Positions 51,815-64,000 of a stretch of DNA of 64,000 bases are shown in pieces. Position numbers and translations under genes: made by a program. The notes beneath the pieces are model-generated. The model was not told the origin of the DNA and made no database searches. It saw only the letters and a program-made list of their open reading frames with translations. Positions within the stretch are counted from its first letter, which is position 1, and each line of letters begins with the position of its first letter. Source of the DNA: Brachypodius melanocephalos (taxonomy: Eukaryota; Chordata; Aves; Passeriformes; Pycnonotidae); NCBI GenBank assembly GCA_013398615.1, contig VZSR01003806.1, positions 1,823,750 to 1,887,749 on the forward strand, read 5' to 3'.

Positions 51815-51951
51815 CTTGTCTGGCGTGCTAATCCCAAACAATCAATTAGCATTAGCGAACTAGCACACCAATCTTGTCTGGTGTGCTAATCCCAAACAAT
51901 CAATTAGCATTAGCGAATTAGCACACTAATCTTGTCTGGTGTGCTAGTTCC
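51815..51951. repeat. 58-bp tandem repeat with internal palindrome (2.4 units)
   Basis: Units at 51815-51872 and 51873-51930 differ at only three positions, and a 21-bp partial unit follows (51931-51951). Each unit contains complementary arms, GTGTGCTAAT near its start and ATTAGCACAC-type near its end, around a loop of about 25 bp, so single-stranded DNA or RNA could fold into repeated hairpins. The array is bracketed by GTGGAAC and GTTCCAC (51808-51814, 51947-51953). It could be a tandemly duplicated part of a small inverted-repeat transposon or LTR. Family unknown. Confidence 0.9.
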
Positions 51952-51954
51952 ACC

Positions 51955-54900
51955 TTCTTGTAGGCCTGAAATTAATGCCTTCTTGTTTGCCATCTGTGCC
52001 TGTTGCTGTGGCTTATCTTCCTCCTATGACAGTGCTTTGAGACAAGTAGACTGTGTTCTTTAAGTCCTGACAGTAGGATACTATAGAGACTAATCTGGAC
52101 AGAAAGCCTGTATAAAGGAGAAGGAGAGTACATAAACATTCAGCCACTGGGAGCTGTGAAAGCAGGAGAATGGATGGAAGCTTAATGCACTGTAGCAATG
52201 TCTACATTACTAGGACAACAGCTTTCTTTATCTCCGTAGGGAAATCCTACGTTAGTTTTTTTTTGGCTGTAGGAAAATTTCATAACAAAGGAGATTCGCT
52301 TTTGTTAACAGGGACCTTTTCTGAGTGATTTTGTACATCATCTGCAATTCGTCTTTTCCACATTTCCACACAGTGCTGTATATGAACCAGGACAGGTCTT
52401 AAAAAAGACTTCCGTAAACTAAAACAACTGAAAACTGAGATGGAACTACACTTGACGGGAAAATTGATTTTATATAAGGGTAGCAAGAAGCAGGCCTTAT
52501 TTTGCCCCGATGTCCCTAGTGTGTGGATGTTTTTACTTTGCAATCTTATTCCTACAGATATTGTGGAGGTAATCTACCCAGGAGTTTCCATGCCTATGTG
52601 CTTGTCTTCATTATAATTCTCTGAAGTGTGTAAATATTAAGAAAAAGTTCAGGCTGTTTTAGGGGAAAGCAAGTTGTGAGTCAGAATTTATATACATGTC
52701 TGAAATTTCAGAACAGAGATAATTGCTTCCAATGTGACTATTACCAATAGAAACAATACTTACATTAAGGAGTTGAAGTTTGGGGTTTATATTTGGCTTC
52801 TTTTGATTTTACTTGACAGTGATTGTTGAAAGATTTTTCCTTTTTTGTGTGTGTGTGTTTGTGTCTTTGACCTTTTAATAAAATATTACTTTGTCTAAAC
52901 TGGCTTTTGCCAGCACATGCCTGTGTCAACTCTCCTTGTCCCTCATCAAATCAATTCTAATTTACATCTGCTCTATCATGTCCATAATTTGTCTTCCACA
53001 AAGTCATGGCTCATAGCTTCATTAATCATGCCAAAATTTCTAACTTTCAAAGTTTCTGTGGATAGCTTGGGTGATGATGGGGTGTATTTTAGTTTTGAGA
53101 TTCATCACTTGTGTTGTAGTGTTTTTGAATTCTGGAGAGGCGTGTTTGCTTTTCATTATGCAGACACTTATTCACTGACTTACTTGGAGAATGTCATGCA
53201 TATTTACAGAAAGGAATTTCTCATCTAAAGCTTGAATACATTATTTATAATTACTGTTATTATTGATTATGTCAATGTTATATTGTTGCTGTGGCTGTGA
53301 ATATGGTTGTAATTTTCCCCTGAAATTGGAATAAAAAATTTGGAACCAGAATTGCTATTTTCTACACTTCCAGTGAGGGTGACTGTGGACACATTTCCTA
53401 GAACTTATGGGTCAGTTGTTTTCTGAGTTTAGATACAGTGTCTAAAAATCCATCTGGGCTAAGAAATGAGACCAAGCCACTCAATACAGAACAAATATTC
53501 ATCTACCATAATGAAAATGGTTGGAAAAATATCTGGTTTGAAAATGCAGAACATATGGTTCTCTTTCCTAATTTCCCTGTACATGGCTGTACATGCTTCC
53601 AGTACCTGTCTCAGGAAGTAATTACATTTTTAAAATTAAATTTGATTATGCATATCACACCTAAATACATGCAAACATAAAGATATGAGTTCTTTCTTTC
53701 TAGCTGTGCATTTCAACAGAAAAAGATCTTTGTGCTGTAGCTTAAATAAAAGAGTACTATGGAGTAACCCACCTTCTCAAGTAAGTATGAAGGAACATTT
53801 CATTGAGGGAAATACCTCTTATTAAAAAAATTCCTACTTTACATGTTTGAATGAGACTGCTCCTCAAGTTTCTTATCCATCTGAATGTAGAGGGAAAAAT
53901 TCTATACTATGGAATATCGACTATTACGTTTACATATGCAGGTGGACAGATAATGGAAGAGTGGAAGTTTATAAATTTGATTATAGAACATGATTTCTAG
54001 ATTGTGTTTATAAAATCAAATTGAATACAATTATAAACATACCAGGGAGAAATACAGCTGAAACCAAAGGAATATAGATAAAATTTTCAGAGACATTCCT
54101 TAGGTTTCTATTGTCTTTTAAGATCTATTTAATGGTTAAACTGTGATTTAAATTTTTAATTTAAGTTTATATTTCAGGCACATGATCTGAAATAAACCCT
54201 ATGTCCATCTAACATGCTTTTCTGAAAACATGTTTTACTGTTCATATTAGAAACGTAGAAGGAATAATAAAACTGGGAAAGCTAATAGCAGACTCTCACA
54301 ATTATTTATATAATTATCTTGTCTGTAATGCAGACTAAACTCAGTACAGATCCCATGAGCTATTATAATTGATATTATTTAATTTATGAAATAGGAGTTG
54401 TGTCACAAACCTCAAATTTTGTTCCCTTTATCCTGCTCACTCATATTGCATGAATTTATTCTTTATCACATCTGAAATCCATGACCATGTTACTCATAGC
54501 AAATATTCATAAATTATATGTTTTGTTTTCTCTCTCTGAAAGATATTAAATGTATATGAGAACTCATCCCAAATTTTAGGTTGAATTTCAGCATTTTTCA
54601 CATTTTGAAAGTTAGATTTTCAAGGTACATATTATATTTGTTACAGAGACACAGTTTGCATAAACCATCTCAATAAATTATAACATTTTTCATTTTGTAT
54701 TACTCTGTATTATAGCAGGAAACAGAATGCAGACTGGTCCTTAAGGATCATTTAAATGTAATGTAAAACACAGTATGGCTATGTGTTATTATGAATTTCT
54801 TCAATGAGTTTTGTTTTTGTGAAGTGACTGTTCTGAACTACAGCAGTACTTTGAAAGTTATAAGATCTATTATATGCTCTCCGAAAAGAAAGGGTTTAAT

Positions 54901-57374
54901 CTTTCTTAAGTGATAAAGATTTGATGATTTTAGATTATCTTAATCTGTCTCACCTAAGTAAAGTTAGATAAGGTGACATATTGGGTGGCAAGGTTTACCA
55001 GGGAGAGTTTCAACACGGCAGTTGGAAAATAGTCATAACTAAACAATTCATTTTACATAGATTGCCAATACAATTTCAGAGACTGTATTAGCTATTCTGA
55101 GGACTTGAACAATTACTTTGGCACAACTATTTTTTAACATCTTTGAAATTATTGATTTTTTTTAAAGAAAATGCATTTAATCTTCCTGGGACAAAAAGAG
55201 CATAATCTAAAACAGGAGCTTCCCATCAACAGTATGATGAGTAAGAAAGAAGAGTGGATGTGTCAGTAAAATTAACAACTGCTATTGTACTCAGGGAACT
55301 ATAAACAGTTATCAGCACAGAAAACAGTCAAAAAGAAAGGGACAGATTGATGTATGAATAACAATTTTTGATTTAGCTGAGCACTACATAGCTTAAAATG
55401 TTTAGCATTTTTCTCAAAAAGAGTGAAGAGTGTGATAAATGCTGAAGGATTTATAGAAATTTAAGCTCTTCAAGGAGATACTTTTAAGGGGCTGGTTAAA
55501 ATTCCCAGGAAAGAGATTTCCAAGAACAGTCTGAATGGATAGCCTTAGACACAATGGAAAATAAACTGAAGATTTGCTAGAGTTAAACAGAAACTTTTTT
55601 ATCTTACTTCAGTTTTGACTAGAAGAGATTATCTAGAATAGAATAGAATAGAATAGAATAGAATAGAATAGAATAGAATAGATTAGATTTATTCTGTCAT
55701 ACTTCTAGACTGAAAAGGGGAGATAGGGCCATATATTACACTCAGTTTCTACCATTGTAACATGGTAGTATCTCTGCAGAAGTTATTTAAATGTCATTGG
55801 TTTTATTTCAAGGTAACTAAATGGGTTATTTAATGATAAATAATGACACCTGTGGGTTAGTGCATGGGACCTATGTTCATCAGTTTGGTGACCATCCAGT
55901 AGTGGAATACTACCAAATGTAGATTTCCTGAAAAGTAATTTCTTCATTCGAACTACTTGTTGGAAAATACTGAGTTTAATTGTTGCATCTATGATATTGT
56001 TGATTATGGAATATTTGCTATATTGTCCAATGTTTACTTTGGGAACACTTTATACATGCTGGACAAAATAATACATGCTGTGTTAATACTCTTTATATGT
56101 ATTACTGCATGACCAGAGCCAGTTTATAATTAATGCAGGATTAAAGTCATTATCACGCATATGCTTTGTCAGTTTGGACAAAAGACTGAAAGAGATTAAG
56201 TTGTCTGAATATAAATAACAACCTAATTTCATAAACACAGGTCAAGAACCAATTCAGTTCAATTCCAGATTCAAATTTAAATCAACATAAAAACAAATCA
56301 TGAAGCTGACAATTTCTTCCAATAGGAAATTATCAGAGGCATAAATAAAAAAAACTGGAAAAATAACTTGAGACATGTTTTAACGGCCTTATGCCACCTC
56401 CAAAATGTCTCCAGTGTACAGTTTTTCAGATAATCAAAGGGTAGAACTGGTAAGTAAAATGAGAGGATAAAAATTCTAGTCAGTAGAAATCTGAAAGCAA
56501 CATGATATATTGAGAATAACTTCAGAAGAGCACAGGCTGGCAAAATGTAATATTGTTATAATTAACATCTAGGATAATAAAAGCAATTTTTAACATCTTG
56601 TAGGCTTCTATTGATCAGGAAACTCAGCATGATGATACTAAGCATAACATACGAATAAGACTTCTTAACAATTGTAAATGTTGATCAAACTGTCAATTAA
56701 TATATGGTAATGCCTGAAGTGTTTACATTCAAGAGTGTTGGTATGGTAATATTTATCAAAGTTAATTAGCTTTGACAGAGGAGAAGCAATATCCAACAAG
56801 TTTCTAGAACTAGTTAATAAAATGTCAGCTTTAGTGGGATTTATCTTCATAAAAATTCTGCACTGTTCATATATTAATATTACCCAAACGATCAGTCAAG
56901 ACTGAGACAGCTCAAGTATAATTAGGTAGAAGATCTGGACAAATCTGTTAGTACTAAATCATACTGAGCAACAAGAAATTACAGGTATCACACACACCAC
57001 CAGCAGATATTTTCTGAATTGAACCCCCAAAACAAGTTCAGCTATAAATATTTAAATACAAATGTTATGTAATGTCAAACATGCATTTTTTTCTTCATAA
57101 GACAAGGCTTTTCATACGAAAGTAGTAACCAGAAATTGGGGACAAGTAAAGTCATTCAGTAGATTATTCAATAAATCAAGATATAACATTTGAAAGCATC
57201 TGAGAATCTTGTATATGAATTACTATAAAATTATTGTATTCATATCTTTGTATATTTTATTTTCTGATGAAGACAGGGATAATATTATACTATTGCATAG
57301 ATAATAAACACATGAGTGGGATGTAGATGATGTCTTGTTAGTTAATGCTCATTTTAAACAAACTCAGGAGTTTG
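51955..57374. other. AT-rich gene-free DNA
   Basis: About 5.4 kb without a gene or recognised transposon. It has a TG run near 52845-52863 and the AGAAT pentanucleotide repeat at 55635-55679. Frames are 103 codons or fewer and unrecognised. Confidence 0.58.
55635..55679. repeat. (AGAAT)9 pentanucleotide microsatellite
   Basis: Nine perfect AGAAT units. Uninterrupted and therefore likely length-variable. Confidence 0.97.
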
Positions 57375-58128
57375 ATCATAGAATCATAAAATGGTTTGGG
57401 CTGGAAGGGACCTCAAATATCATCTAGTTCCAACCTTCTGCCACGGGTAAGGACCTGTTTCACTGTGTCAGGAAGCTCTTCCTAATCCTTAATCTAAACC
57501 TGTTCTCTTTCAGTTTGAAGTCATTCCCCTGTCACTACAAGTTTTTCTAACTGTTATCTCTCTGTCTTCCTTGCAGGTTTCCTTCAGGTACTAGAAGACT
57601 ACAATTAGGTCACCCCTAAAAAGCCTTCTCCTTTGCAGGCTGAACAATACCAATTCTTTCAGCCTTTCCCGAGTGCCCCATCCCTCTAATCATTTTGATT
57701 GCCAACTCTGGACTCACTCCAACAGGTCAATATTCTTCCTGTGCTGGGGCTCCCAAAGCTGGACTCAATACTCAAGGTGGGGGTCTACCAGAGTGGAGTG
57801 GAGGAGCAGAGTATCCTCCCTCATCCTGTTGCCCATGCTGCTTTGGATGCAGTCCAGGACACCTTTCTCTGTCTGGGCTGTGAGTGCACATTTCCAGGTC
57901 GTGTTCATCCTCTTCACCCACCAGCACCCCCAAGTCCTTCTCAGCAGGGCTGCTCTTGATCTGGGCATTCCCCAGCATGGATTGATACCGAGCCGAACCA
58001 AGTGCAGCACCTTTCCCCTCATCTTGTTAGACCTCATGGGACTCCTATGGGTTCACTTCTCAAGTTTGTCTGCGTCCCTCTAGATGGCATCCTGTCCTTC
58101 AGATGTGTCAGGCACAACACTCAGCCAT
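57375..58128 (-). mobile_element. CR1 LINE, 5'-truncated, minus strand (ORF2 C-terminus + 3' end)
   Basis: The 3' end is at the low coordinate: ATCATAGAATCATAAAATGG then GGGCTGGAAGGGACC. The plus strand then gives the reversed 3' region, including CCCCTGTCACTACAAGTTTT and AGGTCACCCCTAAAAAGCCT. The minus strand at 57978-57772 reads AQIKSSPAEKDLGVLV, and 57840-57765 carries an HSTLVDPHLEY block, both typical of CR1 ORF2 after the RT core. Frames are interrupted. Similarity stops near 58128 with CAGATGTGTCAGGCACAAC, just short of where the FADD box would lie. It is one of the better-preserved copies here. Confidence 0.93.
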
Positions 58129-58590
58129 ATACAAAGCCTCTTACCTATCATGAAAAGGTGCCTGGAGGGGTGAGGGGGGCAAAGAAGGATTTCACTTTCT
58201 ACTGTGAGCATGAACTACCCTCCACTCACTCCTATCCTTACAACCGCTGCCTTCTTCTTGCTGAGGGATGGATAGAGTGTCCTTTTGATCTTGAATTGTT
58301 TCTGCTGGCTGCTGCTGTTCAGGGGGGCCAGAGCTTGGTTCCAAGAGCCTATCTCCCTTTCGGGAGCTTACCCAATCTTTTGTCCTGAGAGAGTGATGAC
58401 ACAAGTTGAGCCCTAGAGCCTATAGGGTGTCTGCACCACACCTGTCTGAACTGTCACACCAATCCCTGAGTTGCTCCTGCTCTCTGGGTGCAGCTTTTCT
58501 CTGGACATGGTGGATGTAATCCCTGGTGACTAACCACTCTGAGGCAGAGATGTCTCTAAGTCATGGCTCTACCACTAAAGATCTATTAAA
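58129..58590. other. GC-richer block of unknown identity next to CR1
   Basis: About 460 bp that directly follows the CR1 truncation point and is less AT-rich than the DNA beyond 58600. It does not match CR1 regions I can recall at this position. The 128-codon plus frame (58002-58388) starts inside the CR1 and reads into this block, so it is not evidence of a gene. It may be an LTR-type repeat or the target into which the CR1 inserted. Confidence 0.45.
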
Positions 58591-59801
58591 TGAGAGAAAT
58601 ATTTGCTTCTTTTAATTATGGTTATAGAACAAGTGGCAACTGAAACTCTGAAAGTTTAGAGAATAGTTATGTAGGACACCTCAGTGGCAAGTGATCTAAG
58701 ACCAGAAGATATAGTTTGAAATGGTGACTCATATGTGTGTTTCATTCAGGGATCTGAATTAGTTTTTGTAGGCTACACATCTCAACTGTACATTGTCAAT
58801 AGATGGTGAACCTCAGGGGTGACTAATTTCTAAAGGTAGAGGTCACAGAAAATCTCAGAAATTATAGGAGTTTGAAAAAACATTAACAGTTGTATATTTA
58901 ACAAGTGTGAGCAGTGCTATGGACCCATTAATGTACATACTTTTTGCTCATGCATCTGCATTTTTAAGTATATTAATAGTTTCTTCACTTCTTCAGAAAC
59001 TACTTGCTGATGTAGCTTCAATTAACACTTTATTAGTCCACAACCTCATTAAAAACCTTATTTGCCCTTTAATGGGGATGGGTAAAGTTCAGCTTTTAAC
59101 TATGGACTAATTTTTATACTCTCATGGTAATATAGTAGCATTAACTACCATATTCCAGATACCAGCATCAAAGAAGCCCAGTGGGAGCCTAACCTTGAGA
59201 TACAATAAGAAGTATAAAAATACACTATGTGATATTACACATTTACATAGCGTGTAGTAAAATATACTAACATATCTCCAAGCAATAAGTGAAGAACACA
59301 GAGAAATTGATATTCTAATTTTGTCTCATAAAAAAGATGTGAGGAAATTAAAAAATCACCCAGAGGGAACTAAGAGACTGAAATTATCAAAGAAGCATGG
59401 AAAGTAGTTGAAACAAATGTGAGAGAAAACAAAGGTGAAAATTAGGATGGAGGAAATTCAGATGGATTTTGGTTTTACTTGCCACTAGACTTTTGGCCAT
59501 AAGCTGAAAGGAAAATAACTGTTTTGGCTGTGTCTGTAATATATTCTCCCCATAATATCTTATATCTTCACCTAAGGTAGTTTCCTTTAAAGATTTAAGC
59601 AAGAAGAAACATGATGTGAAGAACAAACTGCAGTGTATACAGTGCCAAAAAAGAGTTGAACATGACTATGACAGTAATATAGGAAGAGAAAAGCTGTATG
59701 TTCACTTCCATTTTAAAAGATAGGACAGTAGAGTACTTATTTTGTTTTCTTTCTTTTCCTGGAAGCTGTATAATTTTTATTTTTATACTAAAACAACAAC
59801 A

Positions 59802-59831
<30 letters not shown>
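59802..59831. repeat. (ATG)10 trinucleotide microsatellite
   Basis: Ten perfect ATG units, followed by A/T-rich variants. It encodes poly-Met on one strand and poly-His on the other, which explains the His-rich frame at 59595-59861. That frame is not a gene. Confidence 0.97.
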
Positions 59832-59833
<2 letters not shown>

Positions 59834-61448
59834 AATGATAAGAATAAGAATAATAAATCATGAAAACAAAAAAAGACCAACTTCCTTCTTATCAAGTAGA
59901 ATACTATTGACACTAATCCAAAGCAAGTATTTTAATTTTGCAGATTTTTTTTTTTCAGAAGGAGTAAGTTCCAATAGACTGCAACAGTGAAGTGTGAATC
60001 CACAAAATATGTCAAAAGGAGAAAACGGTTTGGGTCTTTTATTAGATTATTTCAGTAGATTGCTCTGCAAATGAGTGAAAATAAGCAGGAAGTTTTTTTT
60101 ATAAATTCCTGATGAAGAACAAAGTTGTCTAACATAGGATAAATGGGAAAAGTGTATGTACAGTGGGGCCTCAGCATTCCCCTTATGAGCTTTCTTCACC
60201 TTCATTTACATTTTCCCTGTACAGCAAAAGCTCAATTTCAAATACTAAAGCCAAAATTCAAGTATAGACTAGTAACTACTGATGCTATCTGAAAGAGAAT
60301 TTGTAGCATCATAAATGCAATTGACTAATTACATATGTGAAAGGAACGTTACAACCCATTAAAGAAAATATTTGACAAACACTGAGAGTTCAGTTAATCC
60401 TTCTTGCTACATAAATCTCATTAAAAAGATGGCTTCATCTGATTCTTGAAGTACAGAAGAAAATAAATAAAATGTACCCCTGAAAGATAAAATAGATATC
60501 CTGTTTTTCCAACTTAAACTTCTATGTAGAGTTCTTCTATGTACAGTGTAAGACATTTCAGATATCCAACTTCTATTATTGATAATGGGAATAATAGCAA
60601 TATTTTACACATTGGTTTTCATCCATGTTCACAAACTTGAGTGAGGAAAATTAAGGACTCTCACCCTATTTTACTTCTAACTCACAGAATAAACTTACAG
60701 AAACACAAATTGTCCAGGTTGTATAACAAGGGGGGATTTTCTGGAGGTGAGTTTTATACTGTCTACTGGTTAAAAAGTTACCTTGTCATGGCTTGCATAG
60801 GCTGTCTGACACTGGAGAACTACTTTGTTAGCTTTAACTTCGTTCTTTCTTTGTTAGCTACTTTAAATCACATAGAATGACGTCATACAGATAAAAGTAC
60901 ATCTCTGAGGACAAACTAAGAGTGTGATTCATGATGGAAGAAATGGCTACCATAATTACTGCTGGTGATTTAGGATAAAGTGAGGGATAAAACACATTCA
61001 ACATAATGCTCATTGCTGTATCTTACTAATATTGCACTCTTCAACAAAATAGTTTGCCAGAGTTGATAAAATCTGACTAAGGCTAACATGGTAAAGAAGA
61101 CATTAAACTAATTTCTCATTGCCAAGCAGAGCAAAGCAGTTTTACCCACACTGAACAAGGAAATAATTCAGAAAGAAAATTTTCCAGTGCTATTGTCCAG
61201 CGTCAGTTCTTCTCCTGGTTTAGGGACAAGTCATCCCAGGACAGTTCTGCACTGAGGTACTAGGTCTTAAATCTCAGACCAATATGAGAAGGAAGATAGT
61301 TAACCTAGCACTCCTAGATCTATAGTTCTGTCTTTATCGCTAGCACATAAAGCATTAGCATATTGTAATGGAAAATCACTCCCACAGTCAAAGATTAAAA
61401 TACTGCAGACAAACAAATAATACACCATAAATCCCGAATAGTAATGAC

Positions 61449-61468
61449 CAGAAAAAAAAAAAAAAAAA
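61449..61468. repeat. A-rich homopolymer tract
   Basis: A pure A run of about 20 bases with no recognisable retrocopy attached. Confidence 0.85.
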
Positions 61469-62571
61469 CTCCTATAAAACTAGACTTTAAAAAATTTTAC
61501 AATTAATTTTTATTTTTTAATTTTTTTTAACCATTTGCAATGCTCCCACCCTACACTACACTGAACAACATACATACTTGGCACACTAGCATGAATTTAC
61601 TGTATATAATAAAACTGTGCAGTATATTCAATATACAATTATGATGAGCTGTGCCTTTTTCATATGTACAATACATGAGTTGTATTAACAAATTACACCC
61701 AACTGAACCATAAACTCTATTTCTTCTTTCACACAATCTCAGTAACTCAGAATCCCTAGATTATTGCAATGATTCTTTAGATGGCCGAGTTGATAAAAAG
61801 AATGTTGTGCCTCTCTCAGCTTTTACTGGGGCTTTTTTATTGCCTCCAAAGTCTAAGTGAAAAGATGTCCAAGTTCAATAAAAGTCCAAAGTTTTACCAA
61901 GTCTTAGTCACACAGCAATTTCAAAACGTAAGAATTTATAAAATCACTAATATCCCAGTTTTCCAAATTTCAATATGTAAAGATACTGCTATTTCCAAGC
62001 AACATAGAAAGCCTAAATGGTGTAATCAATACTGAAATACTAATAAAGAGTAGGACCTATTTTTATGTCTAATGTAATTTCTTGCACAAAAATATATGTT
62101 CCTAATAGCTCTTACTAATAATTTCAAATTACTATATCTGTCCTGAAATATTTAGTCCTTCAAAAATACATGAAATATATCACTGATATGCTATGATTTG
62201 CCAATTTTTTTCAGAAAGACTATAATGATTTTCTAAAAATTAAACAATACCTTGGAATTTTATTATTGTTTTATAAAAAAATTAACAAAGCTTTTCATTT
62301 TATAGGGACAAGTTAGTTATAGAAAATTCTGCCAGCTCAGGCTTTAATCACATCTTTTCTAGTAATAAAGAAGTAAATATTTTGTGTATTTTCTCTTCAC
62401 TTCTCTAAAATTTCCAGAATTGAAAAGAAATAACTTTTGACTGACATTACTTTGCAATTTAATCCTGATTTTTCCCTTACCAGATCATAATAATAAAACA
62501 AATACTAATTTCTATGTATAATAATTTATTTTTGTAGAAGCTTCAGAAGGAAAGCATAATATGCCATATGG

Positions 62572-63790
62572 CAAAACCACCCCAAATCAGGTCCAACTAA
62601 AGCAGGTTGCTCAGGGTTGTCCCAAGTTCTGACCATCTCCAAGGATGTAGATTTCTCCAACATTTCCGGGTAACTATGACCAATTTCAGGCTAATAATGG
62701 GGTTTATTTTCCTTATGTCTAATCCAAATGTCCTGTGTTTCAACTTGTGCCTTTTGCTTTTGTCTTGTCACTATGTACTTTCAAAACAGTCTGTCTCCAC
62801 CTTCTCTATACCGTTATATACTATACATAATAAGACGTCTCATTAGCTTACTTTTTCCTAAGGCTTAACAAACTGAATTTCTTCAGTGTCTCCTCACCTG
62901 GCACATGCACCAAAACCCTAATCATCTTGATCACACCCAGATGGACTTTTCAAGTTCACCCAGGACTTTCCGGCAATGAGGAGGTCAAACTAGGTACAGC
63001 TCTTCAAGTACATTCTCACAAATAATCAAGAGAGAAAATCACTCTCCACAACTGTCTAGCTACTTCTCTCCTAAGAGAGGATGTGCTGAGTTTTCTTCCT
63101 TGCGTATGGCTGACTCACCTTCAATTTGGAACTACCAGATCCCTCTCTGTAATGTTTCTTCCTACCTAGACAGCACCTAATCTGTCCTGTTGCACTGAAT
63201 TACTTCATTCTAGATAAAATATTGCATTTTCTTTTGACACTCATGAGCTTTCTTTTGCTATATCTTCTGCTAGGTTGGGTTCCTCTGAATAGCACTATAT
63301 TAATTTCTCTCCCTAGTTTGGTATTGGCTGCTAAATTGCTGAGTAGTGCAATCTATTATGTCAACAAAGTTATGGAGCTGTATTGGTCTCAGCAGCAATC
63401 CCTGAGGAATGCCTCAAGAAACCAGCCAAAAGCTGGAATCATTAATCACACCCCTTTACAACTTATGGCCCAGCCAATTTTCCATCCACCCCACTGGCCA
63501 CTTATCCAGTCCCAATGAAGCCAAGTTGATGACAAGGCTTGTGAGCACATCCACCACCCTCCTTTCACCCACAGAGTCACCTATCTCCTCACAACACACA
63601 GCTCGGCTGGCCAGGCACATTTTACCTTTGGTAAACCTGTTCCGTCTGTCCTGTCTGTCCTCAGTCAGCTTGTACAATTCCTGATGTCCTTTATGTTCCC
63701 AGTTATGGCTCCCAGGTGGCTGATCAAAACTACTAACCCAGATCCTCCTTCTTGATCTTGCTGGAGAGGTGCATGACTTTGATTTTGATT
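62572..63790 (-). mobile_element. CR1 LINE, long old copy, minus strand (RT to 3' region)
   Basis: The longest CR1 piece in the window (about 1.2 kb) and clearly decayed. The plus strand begins with reversed 3' landmarks: AGCAGGTTGCTCAGGGTTGT, CTCCAAGGATGTAGATTTCT, TTATGTCTAATCCAAATGTC and CTTGTCACTATGTACTTTC. It continues through a GTTTGGTATTGGCTGCTAAA block near 63318, the degenerate complement of the FADD box, and CCCTGAGGAATGCC at 63400. The minus strand 63677-63456 reads NRFTKGKMCL, EEIGDSVGERRVVDV and LGLDKWPVGWMENWL, the RT motifs around LDFSKAF. The LDFSKAFDTVSHN stretch itself is replaced by unrelated residues. The terminal 8-bp repeats are missing, so the 3' edge is eroded. Confidence 0.85.
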
Positions 63791-64000
63791 TGATTTTCTT
63801 CCATTATGCTATAATAAGAATTTTATAGTTTATTTACATAACATAAAATATATTTAATCAGGTTTAGGAATATGTACTATTAAATAAATTATAATTTGGG
63901 GGGCTGTTTTCTTTAAATGTAGGGACTCCGAATTAAATAATTTGGGGTTTTTTCCTCTGATCTTTAACTTCACATCATTAATCACAGTTGTGTTACTGTC
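63791..64000. other. AT-rich DNA at window end
   Basis: Nothing recognised in the last 210 bases. Confidence 0.6.

Larger units (their letters stand above)
58591..62571. other. AT-rich gene-free DNA
   Basis: Nearly 4 kb with no supportable gene. It includes the ATG triplet repeat at 59802-59831 and an A tract at 61449-61468. Frames are 88 codons or fewer. Confidence 0.58.

Noticed and set aside
57673..58388. Plus-strand frames of 86-136 codons
   Set aside because: They lie mostly antisense to the minus-strand CR1 ORF2, or read out of it into the adjacent block, with no independent coding evidence.
59595..59861. Histidine-rich minus-strand frame
   Set aside because: The His run is the complement of the (ATG)10 microsatellite. 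The rest has no domain.

Overview
The window looks like vertebrate nuclear DNA, almost certainly from a bird. It is AT-rich with no bacterial-style gene packing. It carries many 5'-truncated CR1 LINE copies; several end in the 8-bp 3' repeats (ATTCTGTG type) typical of avian CR1. It also carries solo retroviral LTRs of a kind I associate with avian genomes. I would guess a neoavian bird, possibly a songbird, but the sequence does not prove that. I find no exon, tRNA, rRNA, CRISPR array or other host gene I can support. The window reads as a gene desert or the inside of a very large intron.

Layout. 1-3.1 kb: AT-rich, featureless. 3.1-4.9 kb: two CR1 copies facing each other tail to tail, 240 bp apart. 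10.1-10.9 kb: minus-strand CR1 reverse-transcriptase fragment. 12.99-13.45 kb: complete solo LTR with target-site duplication, TATA box and poly(A) signal. 14.95 kb: perfect 18-bp tandem repeat. 18.3 kb: CR1 3' stub. 20.33-20.71 kb: two CR1 3' ends joined head to head. 22.8-23.2 kb: LTR-like block. 32.5-33.2 kb: GC-richer island of unknown identity. 34.5-34.9 kb: very old CR1-type fragment. 39.9-46.6 kb: three solo LTRs of one superfamily (two minus, one plus) with a CR1 stub against the second. 50.5-51.0 kb: dispersed-repeat-like block containing a 20-bp minisatellite. 51.49-51.95 kb: CR1 stub, then a 58-bp palindromic tandem repeat. 57.4-58.1 kb: CR1, followed by an unidentified GC-richer block to 58.6 kb. 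62.6-63.8 kb: long, old minus-strand CR1 with recognisable but broken RT. Microsatellites and A/T tracts are scattered throughout.

How the parts work together. No gene set or pathway is visible. CR1 copies are dead 5'-truncated insertions and the LTRs are solo relics of endogenous retroviruses without gag, pol or env. All open reading frames are short (at most 159 codons), and the longest lie inside repeats. I looked for an undescribed system and did not find one. The best leads are the palindromic 58-bp repeat, the decamer-based minisatellite, the LTR at 12.99 kb, and three unidentified GC-richer islands. Family names come from recalled consensus features and need a RepeatMasker run to confirm.
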